Notes under the pieces: generated by a model
What the model saw: the letters and a program-made list of their open reading frames with translations, nothing else
Database searches by the model: none
What the model was told of the DNA's origin: nothing
Virus record (IMG/VR): IMGVR_UViG_3300024999_000045
Location: 62,001-126,000 of that record
Reading direction: 5' to 3' (one strand)
Source: a virus
Length of the DNA stretch: 64,000 bases
Position numbers and translations under genes: made by a program
Shown here: positions 7,430 to 15,879 of the stretch, piece after piece
Layout of the letters: each line of letters begins with the position of its first letter
Position numbering within the stretch: the stretch's first letter is position 1

Positions 7430-7936
7430 ATGGATATTTGGTTTATTTCAGACACACATTTTGGACATACAAATATGATTGCATATGAAAATAGACCATT
7501 TAGTTCTACTGAACAAATGAATGAAGTTTTAATTGAAAACTGGAATAAATGTGTTAAACCAAATGATATTATTTATCACCTTGGAGACATATTTTTATGC
7601 AGCGTTGTAAAAGAAAAAGAAATTGCAAGTAGATTAAATGGAAATAAAAAGTTATTTCTAGGTAATCACGACAAAGCAACACTTACTCATTATGAAAAAT
7701 TAGGATTTAATGTTTTGTGTGATAGAAATTATTCATATTATGATGATTTTAAATACAAAGACTTTAATCCAGCACTAATGCATAGACCTATATTTATAAA
7801 TAATAGATTTGTTATTCATGGTCATGTACATAGTAATATTAGTGAGTATGAGAAAACATATCCAAACTCATATAGGTGTGTAAGTGTTGAAAATATAGGG
7901 TATAAACCTATACATATTGATGAGATATTGAAATAG
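7430..7936 (+). CDS. calcineurin-like metallophosphoesterase
   Basis: 168 residues with all hallmark motifs of the dimetal phosphoesterase fold: DTHFGH (D8, H10), GD (52-53), GNHD (78-81), H118 and GHVH (131-134). Small phage members of this family hydrolyse phosphomono- or diesters; the substrate cannot be deduced. It lies just before DNA ligase, so a role in nucleic-acid repair or nucleotide processing fits. Confidence 0.9.
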   Translation: MDIWFISDTHFGHTNMIAYENRPFSSTEQMNEVLIENWNKCVKPNDIIYHLGDIFLCSVVKEKEIASRLNGNKKLFLGNHDKATLTHYEKLGFNVLCDRNYSYYDDFKYKDFNPALMHRPIFINNRFVIHGHVHSNISEYEKTYPNSYRCVSVENIGYKPIHIDEILK

Positions 7937-7974
7937 AATAAGTTTTTTATTTAAAGATTAAAAGGAGACTAACA

Positions 7975-9264
7975 ATGGAAAATTTAAGAGAAATCAGAGA
8001 AATATTCGATTTAATTGGCTCAACACCAAGCAAGAATGAAAAGAAAGAAATTCTTGATAAGCATAGAGACAATGAGTTATTAAAAACTATATTAAATTTC
8101 ATTTATAATCCGTTCATTTTAACAGGTATATCTAGTAAGAAAATTGATAAAAAAGTGAATATGGATTGGTGTCACGCAGCTACGATAGATAATAATATTA
8201 CAAGTCTTATAAATTATCTAACTTTAAATAATACTGGTAAAGACGAAGATATAGTTGCGTTAAAAGTTTTTATTAGAAAACAAACTGAGGAATCACAGGA
8301 ATTTATAAGAGGAATTATAACTAAAAACATAAAAGTTGGTATGACTTCATCAACAATAAATAAGGTTTTTGGTAAAGATTTTATACCTGAGTTCAAGGTT
8401 ATGTTAGCGGAGAAATATAAAGACTATAAAGATAAATTAACTGGTGATTTTATAGTTACACAGAAGCTTGACGGAGTAAGATCAGTTTTTATCAAAGAAA
8501 ATGGTAGTGTTAAAGTATTTAGTAGGCAAGGTCAACCTATTGAAGATTTAATTGAACTACTACCTGAATTTGAAAATTTCCCAGATAACACTGTATTTGA
8601 TGGTGAATTATTAGCAGTTAATAACGAAAACTTAGATAGCAAAACTCTTTATAGAAAGACTGTTAAAATAACTCAATCAAAAGGTAATAAAACTGGAGTT
8701 GAATTCCATGCTTTTGATATGGTGCCACTAGAAGATTTTAAGCAAGGAAAATCAAATATTATATGTATAGTAAGAAAAAGAGGGCTTGAGTCTTTATTAG
8801 ATTCAGGATATAAGTATATTAAATACGTTCCAGTGTTATATTATGGAAATGATAAAAGTAAAATAGAGCCATTATTACAAAAGGCGAGAAATGAAGGCAA
8901 CGAAGGGATTATGGTTAATTTAGCAAATGCACCTTATAGTTGCAAAAGAACAAAAGATATTCTTAAGGTTAAAATTATGGAAAGCGTTGACTTGAAAGTT
9001 ACAGGATATGAAGAAGGTGATAATAAATATACTGGAATGCTAGGTGCTTTAGTTGTAGATTATAAAGGATTTACTCTTAAAGTTGGTGGTGGTTATACAG
9101 ATGTTGATAGAGTTGAAATATGGAAAAATAGAGATGATATGATTGGAAAAATTATTGAAGTGAGTTATTTTGAAGAAAGTGAGAACGAAAGAGGGGGTCT
9201 TAGTTTACGCTTTCCTGTTTATAAAGGGGTAAGAAATGACAAGACTTCGCCTTCATATAATTAA
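7975..9264 (+). CDS. ATP-dependent DNA ligase
   Basis: 429 residues. Motif I is TQKLDGVRS with the adenylated lysine at K164; motif IV is EGIMVN and motif V is the KVK-type step ILKVKIME. An OB-fold-like C-terminal part follows (TGMLGALVVDYKGF, KIIEVSYFEES). The order and length fit T4/Bacillus-phage-type ligases acting on nicked duplex DNA in replication and repair. AAAGGAG precedes the ATG. Confidence 0.93.
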   Translation: MENLREIREIFDLIGSTPSKNEKKEILDKHRDNELLKTILNFIYNPFILTGISSKKIDKKVNMDWCHAATIDNNITSLINYLTLNNTGKDEDIVALKVFIRKQTEESQEFIRGIITKNIKVGMTSSTINKVFGKDFIPEFKVMLAEKYKDYKDKLTGDFIVTQKLDGVRSVFIKENGSVKVFSRQGQPIEDLIELLPEFENFPDNTVFDGELLAVNNENLDSKTLYRKTVKITQSKGNKTGVEFHAFDMVPLEDFKQGKSNIICIVRKRGLESLLDSGYKYIKYVPVLYYGNDKSKIEPLLQKARNEGNEGIMVNLANAPYSCKRTKDILKVKIMESVDLKVTGYEEGDNKYTGMLGALVVDYKGFTLKVGGGYTDVDRVEIWKNRDDMIGKIIEVSYFEESENERGGLSLRFPVYKGVRNDKTSPSYN

Positions 9265-9317
9265 ACGAAATTAATCTTTTATTGAAATAAAAATATAATA
9301 ACAGAGGAGAATGAAAA

Positions 9318-9596
9318 ATGGAATTTGTTTTAACAAAAATATCAGGTATTGATGATGCAATGGTTTCTTTAAGAATGTCGAAGAGGGCATATACTAAAGA
9401 AGTTTCAAATGATTTACGTGAATTAGTTAGAAATAATCTAGATAACAATGGATTTGCAACAAAAGAATTAGATGAACGATACATACAAGAGTTAAAAAAA
9501 TTAGAGAAATATGGTATAGAATTTAATCATAACGTGCTTTTAAAGTTTATTGATTTTACAATTGAAACTACTGGTCTACATAGAGGTGCTCAGGAT
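9318..9596 (+). CDS. thyX: ThyX-like thymidylate synthase, exon 1
   Basis: Exon 1 has exactly 93 codons and ends in ...HRGAQD. Joined to exon 2 at 9910 it gives HRGAQDDLDAHAQR with no loss of frame. The joined protein has 265 residues, in the range of flavin-dependent thymidylate synthases. These enzymes methylate dUMP to dTMP using methylene-folate and FAD. The family call rests on overall pattern in exon 2 (RIVRSSTRLARF, then the LRGNYPLSIPSDCIWKCDYP segment), so it is likely but not certain. Without splicing, translation would stop at the TAA at 9597. Confidence 0.7.
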
Positions 9597-9909
9597 TAAT
9601 TATTTTACTAATTAGTAGAATATAACGGTCGTCTTAATTAGAAATAATTAAGATTACGAGGTGGTGAACCTGCAAATGCAGGGTGTGGTACAAATGTACT
9701 GCTAACGGTGAACACCTAAGCTCCCAATGGGAGTATGGCAATACCGTGTGAAGCACTTTATATAAAGTGAACATGTAACGACTATTCCAAAGGGAAGTAG
9801 TTTGTAGGCGAAATTCCTACTTACGAAGCGCCACCCACCTTAACGTAAAGACGAAGGTGAAGAGATAGTCTATTCCCTGATAAATATCTCGAAAGAGAGG
9901 GTATAAAAG
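9597..9909 (+). ncRNA. group I intron, ORF-less (313 nt)
   Basis: Exon 1 ends in T and the intron ends in G, as group I splicing requires. The P7 pair is visible: GACTA (9780-9784, in GTAACGACTA) with TAGTC (9866-9870, in GAGATAGTCT). Many nested hairpins fill the space, such as CCTGC/GCAGG and ACTTTAT/ATAAAGT. It holds no open frame for an endonuclease; the VSR-like nuclease at 11421 is free-standing nearby. Confidence 0.85.
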
Positions 9910-10428
9910 GATCTTGATGCACATGCCCAACGTATGAATAATAGAATAGTTCGTTCATCAACAAGGCTTGCTAGATTTGAACAAGGTGAAAAATCAGATT
10001 ATTATAAAGATAAAATCCTATTCTTTGATGAAGTTATGGATTTCCCAAATGCAATAACTAATAATGATGGATTGGAATATATAAAAGCACCTTATGGATA
10101 TGTAAGAAAAGATTTAAGAGAAGATAATGATGTTTTACGAGGTAATTATCCATTATCAATTCCTTCTGATTGTATATGGAAATGTGATTATCCAAGTCTA
10201 AAGCATATATATAAAATGAGAAATAAATTTAGTCATGCTAATCCAGAACTAAGAGATGGAATTGAAATGTTAGCAAACCAAATTGAAGCACAACTTCCTA
10301 TATTGGGTAAATATATCAGACATGATTTAGCACGAACACAAGAAGGAGTGCAACCTACACATTGTATGGATACAGTAACTATCTCAAAAGAATATTTAAA
10401 ATCATTAGAAAGAGCTGATAATAAATGA
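9910..10428 (+). CDS. thyX: ThyX-like thymidylate synthase, exon 2
   Basis: Starts with GAT CTT GAT after the intron's terminal G and runs 172 codons to TGA. It carries RIVRSSTRLARF, which I take as the ThyX Arg/Ser nucleotide-binding region, and a C-terminal block typical of the family's helix 'MRNKFSHANPELRDGIEMLA'. Its stop overlaps the start of the nucleotidase gene (ATGA). With the dNMP kinase at 14.9 kb and the nucleotidase it forms a dTMP supply set. Confidence 0.7.
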   Translation, partial: DLDAHAQRMNNRIVRSSTRLARFEQGEKSDYYKDKILFFDEVMDFPNAITNNDGLEYIKAPYGYVRKDLREDNDVLRGNYPLSIPSDCIWKCDYPSLKHIYKMRNKFSHANPELRDGIEMLANQIEAQLPILGKYIRHDLARTQEGVQPTHCMDTVTISKEYLKSLERADNK

Positions 10429-10976
10429 TAAATTTATTTTTGGATTTAGATGCAACTATTGTAGACTCATCAAAAGCATATTGTGCCGTATATAATACAT
10501 ATTATTCACACTTAGAAGGATTTAAACCAGCAGACCATACAAAAGTGTATCAATATAACTTCTCAGATGAATGTCTATTAGCCTTACAAGATAAAAGTAA
10601 AATATTTGGGAATCAAGACTTCTTTGATAATTTAATATTATTCGAAAATGCTTATGAAGTTTTATTATCATTAAAAGATAAATATAACATTATTATTTGC
10701 ACTTTAGGTGATAATGACAATATTTCACTCAAATCACAGTGGATTAAAGAAAACTTGCCATTTGTTAATAACTGTATATTCATTAATAGCAATGGTATTA
10801 ATAGTAAAAGTATAGTAGATATGTCTGGTGGTATATTTATTGATGACCACCAGGACAATTTATTTAGTAGTAATGCAGAATATAAATATTGTTATGGTGA
10901 AGTTAAAGGTTGGAATGATAAATGGGATGGTATTAGGTTAGAAAATTGGTTAGAAATTAAAGAGTGTGCACTATGA
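10425..10976 (+). CDS. HAD-family 5'(3')-deoxyribonucleotidase-like protein
   Basis: 183 residues with HAD motif I DLDAT (D7 nucleophile, D9), a threonine motif II (IICTLGD), and the acidic motif IV IDDHQDN. This layout matches the NT5C/YqfW-type nucleotidases that dephosphorylate deoxynucleoside monophosphates. It overlaps thyX by 4 bases (ATGA) and is itself overlapped by the RusA-like gene, so the three are translated together. Confidence 0.8.
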   Translation: MINLFLDLDATIVDSSKAYCAVYNTYYSHLEGFKPADHTKVYQYNFSDECLLALQDKSKIFGNQDFFDNLILFENAYEVLLSLKDKYNIIICTLGDNDNISLKSQWIKENLPFVNNCIFINSNGINSKSIVDMSGGIFIDDHQDNLFSSNAEYKYCYGEVKGWNDKWDGIRLENWLEIKECAL

Positions 10977-11413
10977 AAATAAATATAATAATTAACAAAC
11001 AAATTATGAAATTATATGAAGACGATTATTTTATATTATATCCAAGAAGAAGAAAATTTCCTAAATACTTTAATAATCCCATACCAATGTCTCTTAATAA
11101 ATTTATAGCAATGAAGCGCATGGCTCAGAATGATGTTAAACAAAAATATAAATATTTCGCGATATGGTTAGCAAAATATTATAATATAGAAAATTTAAAT
11201 TTAAAAAAAGCGATATTTACATATAGTTTTTATTTTGGAAACAAACAAAGGCATGATATAGATAATTACACACTTACACAGAAAATACTCGGAGACGGGT
11301 TTGTAGAAGCAAATGTTTTAGAAGATGATAATAGTAATAATTTATGGTTAAAATTTAATCCTTTTCAATACGATAAAGAAAATCCAAGAGTAGAAATATT
11401 CATAGAAAGTTAG
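10973..11413 (+). CDS. RusA-like Holliday junction resolvase
   Basis: 146 residues from the ATG at 10973, which overlaps the previous stop as ATGA. The RusA signature is clear: RHDIDNYTLTQKILGDGF followed by VLEDD, with the acidic metal-binding positions D95, D97 and D118. RusA-type enzymes cut four-way junctions; in phages they support recombination and branched-DNA clearing before packaging. Confidence 0.82.
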   Translation: MKINIIINKQIMKLYEDDYFILYPRRRKFPKYFNNPIPMSLNKFIAMKRMAQNDVKQKYKYFAIWLAKYYNIENLNLKKAIFTYSFYFGNKQRHDIDNYTLTQKILGDGFVEANVLEDDNSNNLWLKFNPFQYDKENPRVEIFIES

Positions 11414-11420
11414 GATATAT

Positions 11421-12566
11421 ATGTCTAAAAAGTATACCATACAAGAAATAAAAGATTATTTAAAGATATTTAATTGCAAATTATTAATAGAAGAATATAA
11501 AGATGTATTTTCGAAATTAAAAATAGAATGCTCTTGTAAAAATATATTTTATAGAGGGTTTAAAGACTTTAAATCAAGTGGCGGGACATGTAATATATGT
11601 ACACAAAAAAATACAAATAATAAAACAAAATTAGATAAAAATATTGTAAAAAGTACAATTAATAAAATGGGCTATGAATTAAAGTCTTTAGACTATATTA
11701 ATGCTAATTCAAAAATAGAAATAGAATCATATGAGGGTTATAAATATAAAGTTGTTTATGGTAGTCTACAACAAAGTCACATTCCAGACGCTTTTTCTAT
11801 AACTAACCCTTTTTCTATTTATAATATTAATATATGGACAGAAAAAAATATTAAACCGTTTTTATTAATATCCTATAAATTTTTAGGTTCAAATTCAAAA
11901 TTAACTTGGGCATGTAAAATATGTGGTGAAAACTGGGACGCAACATGGTCAAGTATTTATTCTAGTAAAAGTGGGTGCCCATATTGTGTTAATCAAAAAG
12001 TTAGTAAAAATAATAATTTATCAATTACTCACCCAAATTTATTAGAAGAGTGGCATTATACTAAAAATAAAAAGTCACCAAATTTATATACTCATGGTAG
12101 TGATTCTATAGTGTGGTGGGAGTGTAATACTTGTAGGTTTGAATGGAAAGCACGAATTGCCAACAGGACTAATGGGCGAAATTGCCCAAATTGTATGTTG
12201 TCTAAAGGTGAATTAAAAATATATGAATATTTAAAGAAAAATAATATCAATTTTGAACAACAATATGAGTTTAATGATTTATTATCAGAACTAGGAAATC
12301 CACTAAAATTTGATTTTGTTATATTTAATAATAATGATAACATTAGCTGCTTAATCGAATTCGATGGAATACAACATTTTAAACCCGTAGACTATTTTGG
12401 TGGCGAAAAAGGGTTTATGGCACAACAAATCAGTGATGAAAGTAAAAATGAGTATTGCAAAAACAACAATATTAAACTTAAAAGAATATCTTATTTAGAA
12501 TTTGATAATATTGAAGAAATATTAACATACTTAATAAAAGAGTGTAATATGCCTTGGATAAAATAA
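11421..12566 (+). CDS. free-standing VSR-like (EDxHD-type) homing endonuclease with zinc-ribbon repeats
   Basis: 381 residues. An N-terminal Cys-rich part (CSCKN...CNIC) is followed by two 'probable zinc-ribbon' repeats of the DUF4379 type: WACKICGENW...CPYC and WWECNTCRFEW...CPNC, linked by the classic LLEEWHYTKN segment. The last 130 residues form a PD-(D/E)XK/VSR-like nuclease (KFDFVIF, CLIEFDGIQHF, then K..YC..N.I). Such proteins are mobile endonucleases that spread themselves or a nearby intron; the thyX intron, 1.5 kb upstream, is a possible partner. It starts 7 bases after the RusA-like stop. Confidence 0.85.
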   Translation: MSKKYTIQEIKDYLKIFNCKLLIEEYKDVFSKLKIECSCKNIFYRGFKDFKSSGGTCNICTQKNTNNKTKLDKNIVKSTINKMGYELKSLDYINANSKIEIESYEGYKYKVVYGSLQQSHIPDAFSITNPFSIYNINIWTEKNIKPFLLISYKFLGSNSKLTWACKICGENWDATWSSIYSSKSGCPYCVNQKVSKNNNLSITHPNLLEEWHYTKNKKSPNLYTHGSDSIVWWECNTCRFEWKARIANRTNGRNCPNCMLSKGELKIYEYLKKNNINFEQQYEFNDLLSELGNPLKFDFVIFNNNDNISCLIEFDGIQHFKPVDYFGGEKGFMAQQISDESKNEYCKNNNIKLKRISYLEFDNIEEILTYLIKECNMPWIK

Positions 12567-12601
12567 AAACATAAAAACAAAATAAATTTACTCTTTATGT
12601 A

Positions 12602-12660
12602 TTGACATTATTTGTTATATAATATATTATATTTATATTGAATATGACAAATAATGTCAA
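12602..12660 (+). promoter_or_regulatory. promoter inside a 14-bp inverted repeat, upstream of agr-like operon
   Basis: The -35 box TTGACA (12602-12607), a 17-base spacer and TATTAT (12625-12630) form a good promoter. A perfect inverted repeat, TTGACATTATTTGT (12602-12615) and its complement (12647-12660), brackets it. The left arm contains the -35 box and the right arm falls in the leader before AAAGGAG. This looks like a paired operator for a DNA-binding regulator; the left arm would not be transcribed, so an RNA hairpin is not the explanation. Confidence 0.7.
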
Positions 12661-12678
12661 CAACAAAGGAGATTCACA

Positions 12679-14004
12679 ATGTTTAAAGAGTTTTTACAGA
12701 ATTTAGTGGTTAATGTGCCATATATTACATTTATGATTTTAGGTTTTATATTTTTATTTGGATATAGAGATAAATTTTCAAAATCAAAAGTTATAACTTA
12801 TATAATGATAGGTTCAATTTTAGATAGTGTAATACAAATATATTTAGAGAAAAACGCTTATATGTTTATCAGCATTTTAATTTCTATAATTTTAATTAGA
12901 ATTATGTTTAAAATAAACCCATTAGCAACAATTGTATCCTACTTAATTTTATTTTTTATAGACTTCGTTGTGCAGATAATAATGTATATTATTTTAGCAT
13001 TAGGTTTTAAACTAGATATTAATATATTTTCACATCAAGTATATTTTACCTTATGTTATATAATAGTTTGGGTTTTGGCATTATATAATATTATTAAATC
13101 TAATTTTGTAATATTAAATATGCAAAAGTATAATATATTTTCAGATAAAAAATTTAATAAATTTATTGATGATAATGTAAAAATATTACTAACAACATTT
13201 TTAATCTTTATGATAGTAAATTGTATTAATTTATTAGTATATTATTATGGATTATCAAATCATAAGTCGTTTGAACCATTAACATATCTCACCTTGTTAT
13301 TTTTTAACACAATTATTTTTGCAACTATGATAATTTGGTTGATAAGTAAATTATATTCCTTAAAACAATACCAAATAAAATACAATTTAAGAAAAAAATA
13401 TTCTAAGAGCATTAAACACTTAATTAAAGGACTAAAATACGAAAAAAGAACTTTTTCTAATTATTTAAATGTTATAAATGGATATGTATCATTAGGAAAA
13501 TGTAATGAAGCTCAAGAATATATACAAAAAATACACAAATCTATTGTTACCGATAAAAAAGATGACAAATCTGAAGATGGATTAGATATTATAAATATTA
13601 TTAATTCAAAAATCATAGCAGCAGAACAAAAAAATATTAATATACAAGTAAATAATGACGCCAATATGAAAATAAATGCATTCGAAATTGAATATGCTGT
13701 TACAATAATTATTGATTTTATATTTAAATATGTTGAAGTATTGAGTATTAGTAAAAGAAATATTAATGTAAATACTTATTCTGATGACCACAATTATTCC
13801 TTAGAGTTTGATTTTACTGGAGAGCAAATACCAGAAAATTATTTATTAGATGAAAATGAAGATTTATATATTTCAAAATACATAATCAATACCAATAATG
13901 GCAATATGCAACTAACATATGAAAAAAATGATTTCAATTTTTACAACAAAATAAAAATATTATTTCCTAAAGAAGATGGTGCAAATGAACTTATTAAATA
14001 TTAA
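12679..14004 (+). CDS. agrC-like: AgrC-like membrane sensor, degenerate kinase domain
   Basis: 441 residues. The first 235 contain about six or seven membrane segments, as in AgrC peptide receptors. Then comes a dimerisation helix RTFSNYLNVINGYVSLGKCN that aligns with the HPK10/SpoOB-type H-box 'RHDxxNHLNVI...LGK'; the phosphoacceptor His position is Arg (R257). The expected N-box asparagine (LLDNAIEA) is replaced in IIIDFIFKYVEV (F347), and the G-box GxGL is not recognisable in LYISKYIINTNNGN. So the ligand-binding half looks intact and the catalytic half does not. The end overlaps agrB. No AgrA-like response regulator is present in the window. It may act as a pseudokinase or decoy receptor. 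Confidence 0.8.
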   Translation: MFKEFLQNLVVNVPYITFMILGFIFLFGYRDKFSKSKVITYIMIGSILDSVIQIYLEKNAYMFISILISIILIRIMFKINPLATIVSYLILFFIDFVVQIIMYIILALGFKLDINIFSHQVYFTLCYIIVWVLALYNIIKSNFVILNMQKYNIFSDKKFNKFIDDNVKILLTTFLIFMIVNCINLLVYYYGLSNHKSFEPLTYLTLLFFNTIIFATMIIWLISKLYSLKQYQIKYNLRKKYSKSIKHLIKGLKYEKRTFSNYLNVINGYVSLGKCNEAQEYIQKIHKSIVTDKKDDKSEDGLDIINIINSKIIAAEQKNINIQVNNDANMKINAFEIEYAVTIIIDFIFKYVEVLSISKRNINVNTYSDDHNYSLEFDFTGEQIPENYLLDENEDLYISKYIINTNNGNMQLTYEKNDFNFYNKIKILFPKEDGANELIKY

Positions 14005-14557
14005 ATATTATGCTTTTAGTTTATCAAATTTTATAGCAAAAACAAGAAATGAAAGCCATGCAAAAAGATATGAATATTATTATGGCTCATTAATATTATT
14101 AGAGACAATATTTCAATTAGTGTTATTTCTGGTAATTGGACTAGCTTTTAACATTTTAAAAGAAGTTATGATATCTTTATTAGCATTTGGAACTTTAAGG
14201 TTTTATGCAGGCGGCTATCATGCTAACACTTTTAAAAAATGCACTCTATTTAGTCTAGTTATTATCTTATCTTCAGTATTTTTATCACAATATATATTGA
14301 ATTTTATGAATATTATATTGATAATTATTTCCATTGTAGTATTATATATTTATGCTCCAACCGATCATAAAAACAAGCCAATAACAAATGAAGCTCAGAG
14401 AAGTAAATTTAAGATTATATCTATTTTTATATTCGTTATTTGGATACTGCTAGGCACATTTTTATTAAAAGACTATTCCTTACTAATTAATATATCGTTG
14501 CTTTTTGAAAGTTTAAGTTTAATTAAGGTTTCAACCATGCCGAAATTTGGCAAATAA
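13985..14557 (+). CDS. agrB-like: AgrB-like peptide-processing membrane protease
   Basis: 190 residues from the ATG at 13985 (13976 is also possible). It has several membrane helices and the AgrB active-site block RFYAGGYHANTFKKC with H79 and C86 seven residues apart, exactly the catalytic spacing of the family, plus the conserved YAPTDHKNKPI segment. AgrB removes the C-terminal tail of AgrD and forms the cyclic peptide. It overlaps the sensor gene by 20 bases and is followed 20 bases later by the peptide gene. Confidence 0.9.
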   Translation: MNLLNIKYYAFSLSNFIAKTRNESHAKRYEYYYGSLILLETIFQLVLFLVIGLAFNILKEVMISLLAFGTLRFYAGGYHANTFKKCTLFSLVIILSSVFLSQYILNFMNIILIIISIVVLYIYAPTDHKNKPITNEAQRSKFKIISIFIFVIWILLGTFLLKDYSLLINISLLFESLSLIKVSTMPKFGK

Positions 14558-14577
14558 CATATAAGGAGGAACTAAAA

Positions 14578-14700
14578 ATGTTAATTTTTCTAGCTGATGT
14601 TTTAAGTGCGTTATTATCTGCCGTATCAACTCTTGATATGTCTATAATGTCACCTGTAATTATCCACCAACCAAAAGCACCAAAATCTTTAATTAAGTAA
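14578..14700 (+). CDS. agrD-like: AgrD-like autoinducing peptide precursor (40 aa)
   Basis: A 40-codon gene behind AAGGAGG, 20 bases after agrB. The first half is an amphipathic hydrophobic helix (MLIFLADVLSALLSAVS), as in AgrD leaders. The C-terminal tail HQPKAPKSLIK matches the AgrD tail pattern (D/E)-E-P-K-x-P-x-x-L, which AgrB recognises. Placing the cut before H30 leaves a five-residue core S25-P-V-I-I29, so the signal would be a serine lactone rather than the usual Cys thiolactone; there is no Cys in the whole peptide. The exact N-terminal cut is unknown. Confidence 0.85.
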   Translation: MLIFLADVLSALLSAVSTLDMSIMSPVIIHQPKAPKSLIK

Positions 14701-14720
14701 TATGAATTAAACTCGACATT

Positions 14721-14752
14721 ATAAGAAGTTTGACATAATAATAAGAAGTTTG
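14721..14752 (+). promoter_or_regulatory. 12-bp direct repeats spaced 20 bp
   Basis: ATAAGAAGTTTG occurs at 14721-14732 and again at 14741-14752, a start-to-start distance of 20 bp or about two helical turns. LytTR-type regulators such as AgrA bind tandem 9-bp sites about 21 bp apart, so this is a candidate activator site. It lies between the peptide gene and the dNMP kinase, on the near side of a hairpin. Confidence 0.45.
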
Positions 14753-14760
14753 TACATAGC

Positions 14761-14792
14761 ACAAGCTCATTATATAATTTTAATGAGCTTGT
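14761..14792 (+). terminator. hairpin terminator after agr-like operon
   Basis: Perfect 12-bp stem ACAAGCTCATTA/TAATGAGCTTGT with an 8-base loop. The downstream T-run is weak (GATTACTTCTT), so termination may be partial. Confidence 0.65.
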
Positions 14793-14860
14793 GATTACTT
14801 CTTAAATAACATAAACATAATAACGTATAATATAAAATTTACATATATATGGAGGTAATT

Positions 14861-15541
14861 ATGAAAGGTAAAGTAATTGTTTTAGAATCACCAGACGGTT
14901 GTGGTAAAGCAACGCAAACAAAATTACTATATGATAAATTAAAATCTAAAGGCTATAATGTAATGCATTTAGATTATCCAAGATATAGTATGCCATCTTG
15001 TTTATTAGTGGAATCATATTTAAACGGTGAATTTGGTACTAATGCTCAAGAGATTAGTCCTTATATGGCGTCAAGTTTTTATGCAATAGACAGATATATA
15101 AGTCATCTAGTTGAATGGAAAGAATTTTATGATAATGGTGGAATTATGATTTTCGACCGCTATTCTAGCAGCAATATTTTACACCAAACAAGCAAAATCA
15201 AAGATAAAGTTGAAAAATATAAACTTATTAATTGGTTGGAACAACTAGAATTTGAAACATATTCATTGCCTAGACCTGATGTGGTGTTCTATTTAAATAT
15301 GCCAATTGAACAAAGTATTAAACTTATGGAGAACAGAAAGAACAAAATTAATGGTGAAGATAAAAAAGATATCCATGAATCAGATAAACAACATTTAATT
15401 GATGCTCATGAGAATGCTACGGATATTATTAATATATACGAATGGACTGTAATTGATTGTATGGATAGGGATAAGAAACTTAAAAGCATTGATGATATAC
15501 ATGAAGAAATTTATGAATTGGCGGTTAGTTATTTAGAATAG
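14861..15541 (+). CDS. thymidylate kinase-like dNMP kinase
   Basis: 226 residues from the ATG at 14861; an ATG at 14849 lies on top of the GGAGG site and is rejected. The P-loop is ESPDGCGKATQT near the N-terminus, then the DRYSSSN motif that binds the nucleotide base and phosphate, and a C-terminal lid region rich in Lys and Asp. It would phosphorylate dTMP and perhaps related nucleotides, completing dTTP supply with thyX. A TATAAT-like box (14829-14834) stands upstream. Confidence 0.88.
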   Translation: MKGKVIVLESPDGCGKATQTKLLYDKLKSKGYNVMHLDYPRYSMPSCLLVESYLNGEFGTNAQEISPYMASSFYAIDRYISHLVEWKEFYDNGGIMIFDRYSSSNILHQTSKIKDKVEKYKLINWLEQLEFETYSLPRPDVVFYLNMPIEQSIKLMENRKNKINGEDKKDIHESDKQHLIDAHENATDIINIYEWTVIDCMDRDKKLKSIDDIHEEIYELAVSYLE

Positions 15542-15643
15542 CATTAAAGTATAAACATAATAATTATTATTTATATATATCAACAGACATATTTAAAGAG
15601 AAAATGAATATAGTTTAAAAACTATTAATAAAGGAGATCAATA

Positions 15644-15862
15644 ATGAAAGTTGAAAATATAATATTGGAAGGTAAAAATACATATTTAATTTGGGTTAAT
15701 AATCAAGAAAAAAACCTACCAAATATCCAAGATGATATAAATAAATATAAAAACATAAACACGAGGGTTGTTGTTTTTTATTCTGGTGATAAATATACCT
15801 TGCAAGAATCAACACAAAAACTAATAGAAGGATTAAACAACAATATTACAAGTATATTTTAA
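15644..15862 (+). CDS. hypothetical small protein (72 aa)
   Basis: 72 residues behind AAAGGAG. Alternating beta/helix appearance, no motif recognised. Its last codons overlap an intrinsic terminator, so it ends the transcription unit that contains the dNMP kinase. The 100 bases before it show only AT-rich leader. Confidence 0.6.
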   Translation: MKVENIILEGKNTYLIWVNNQEKNLPNIQDDINKYKNINTRVVVFYSGDKYTLQESTQKLIEGLNNNITSIF

Positions 15863-15879
15863 ATATACTTGTTTTTTTT
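15848..15879 (+). terminator. rho-independent terminator overlapping gene end
   Basis: Palindromic stem ACAAGTATA/TATACTTGT around TTTTAAA followed by eight T. The stop codon of the 72-residue gene lies in the loop. Confidence 0.88.

Noticed and set aside
12679-14700. Considered as an arbitrium (AimR/AimP/AimX) system
   Set aside because: There is no TPR receptor; the AgrB active site and AgrD tail identify the agr family.
14729-14757. TTGACA followed by TACATA as a promoter for the dNMP kinase
   Set aside because: The -10 box matches poorly and a 12-bp hairpin follows at once; the direct repeats explain the TTGACA by their sequence.
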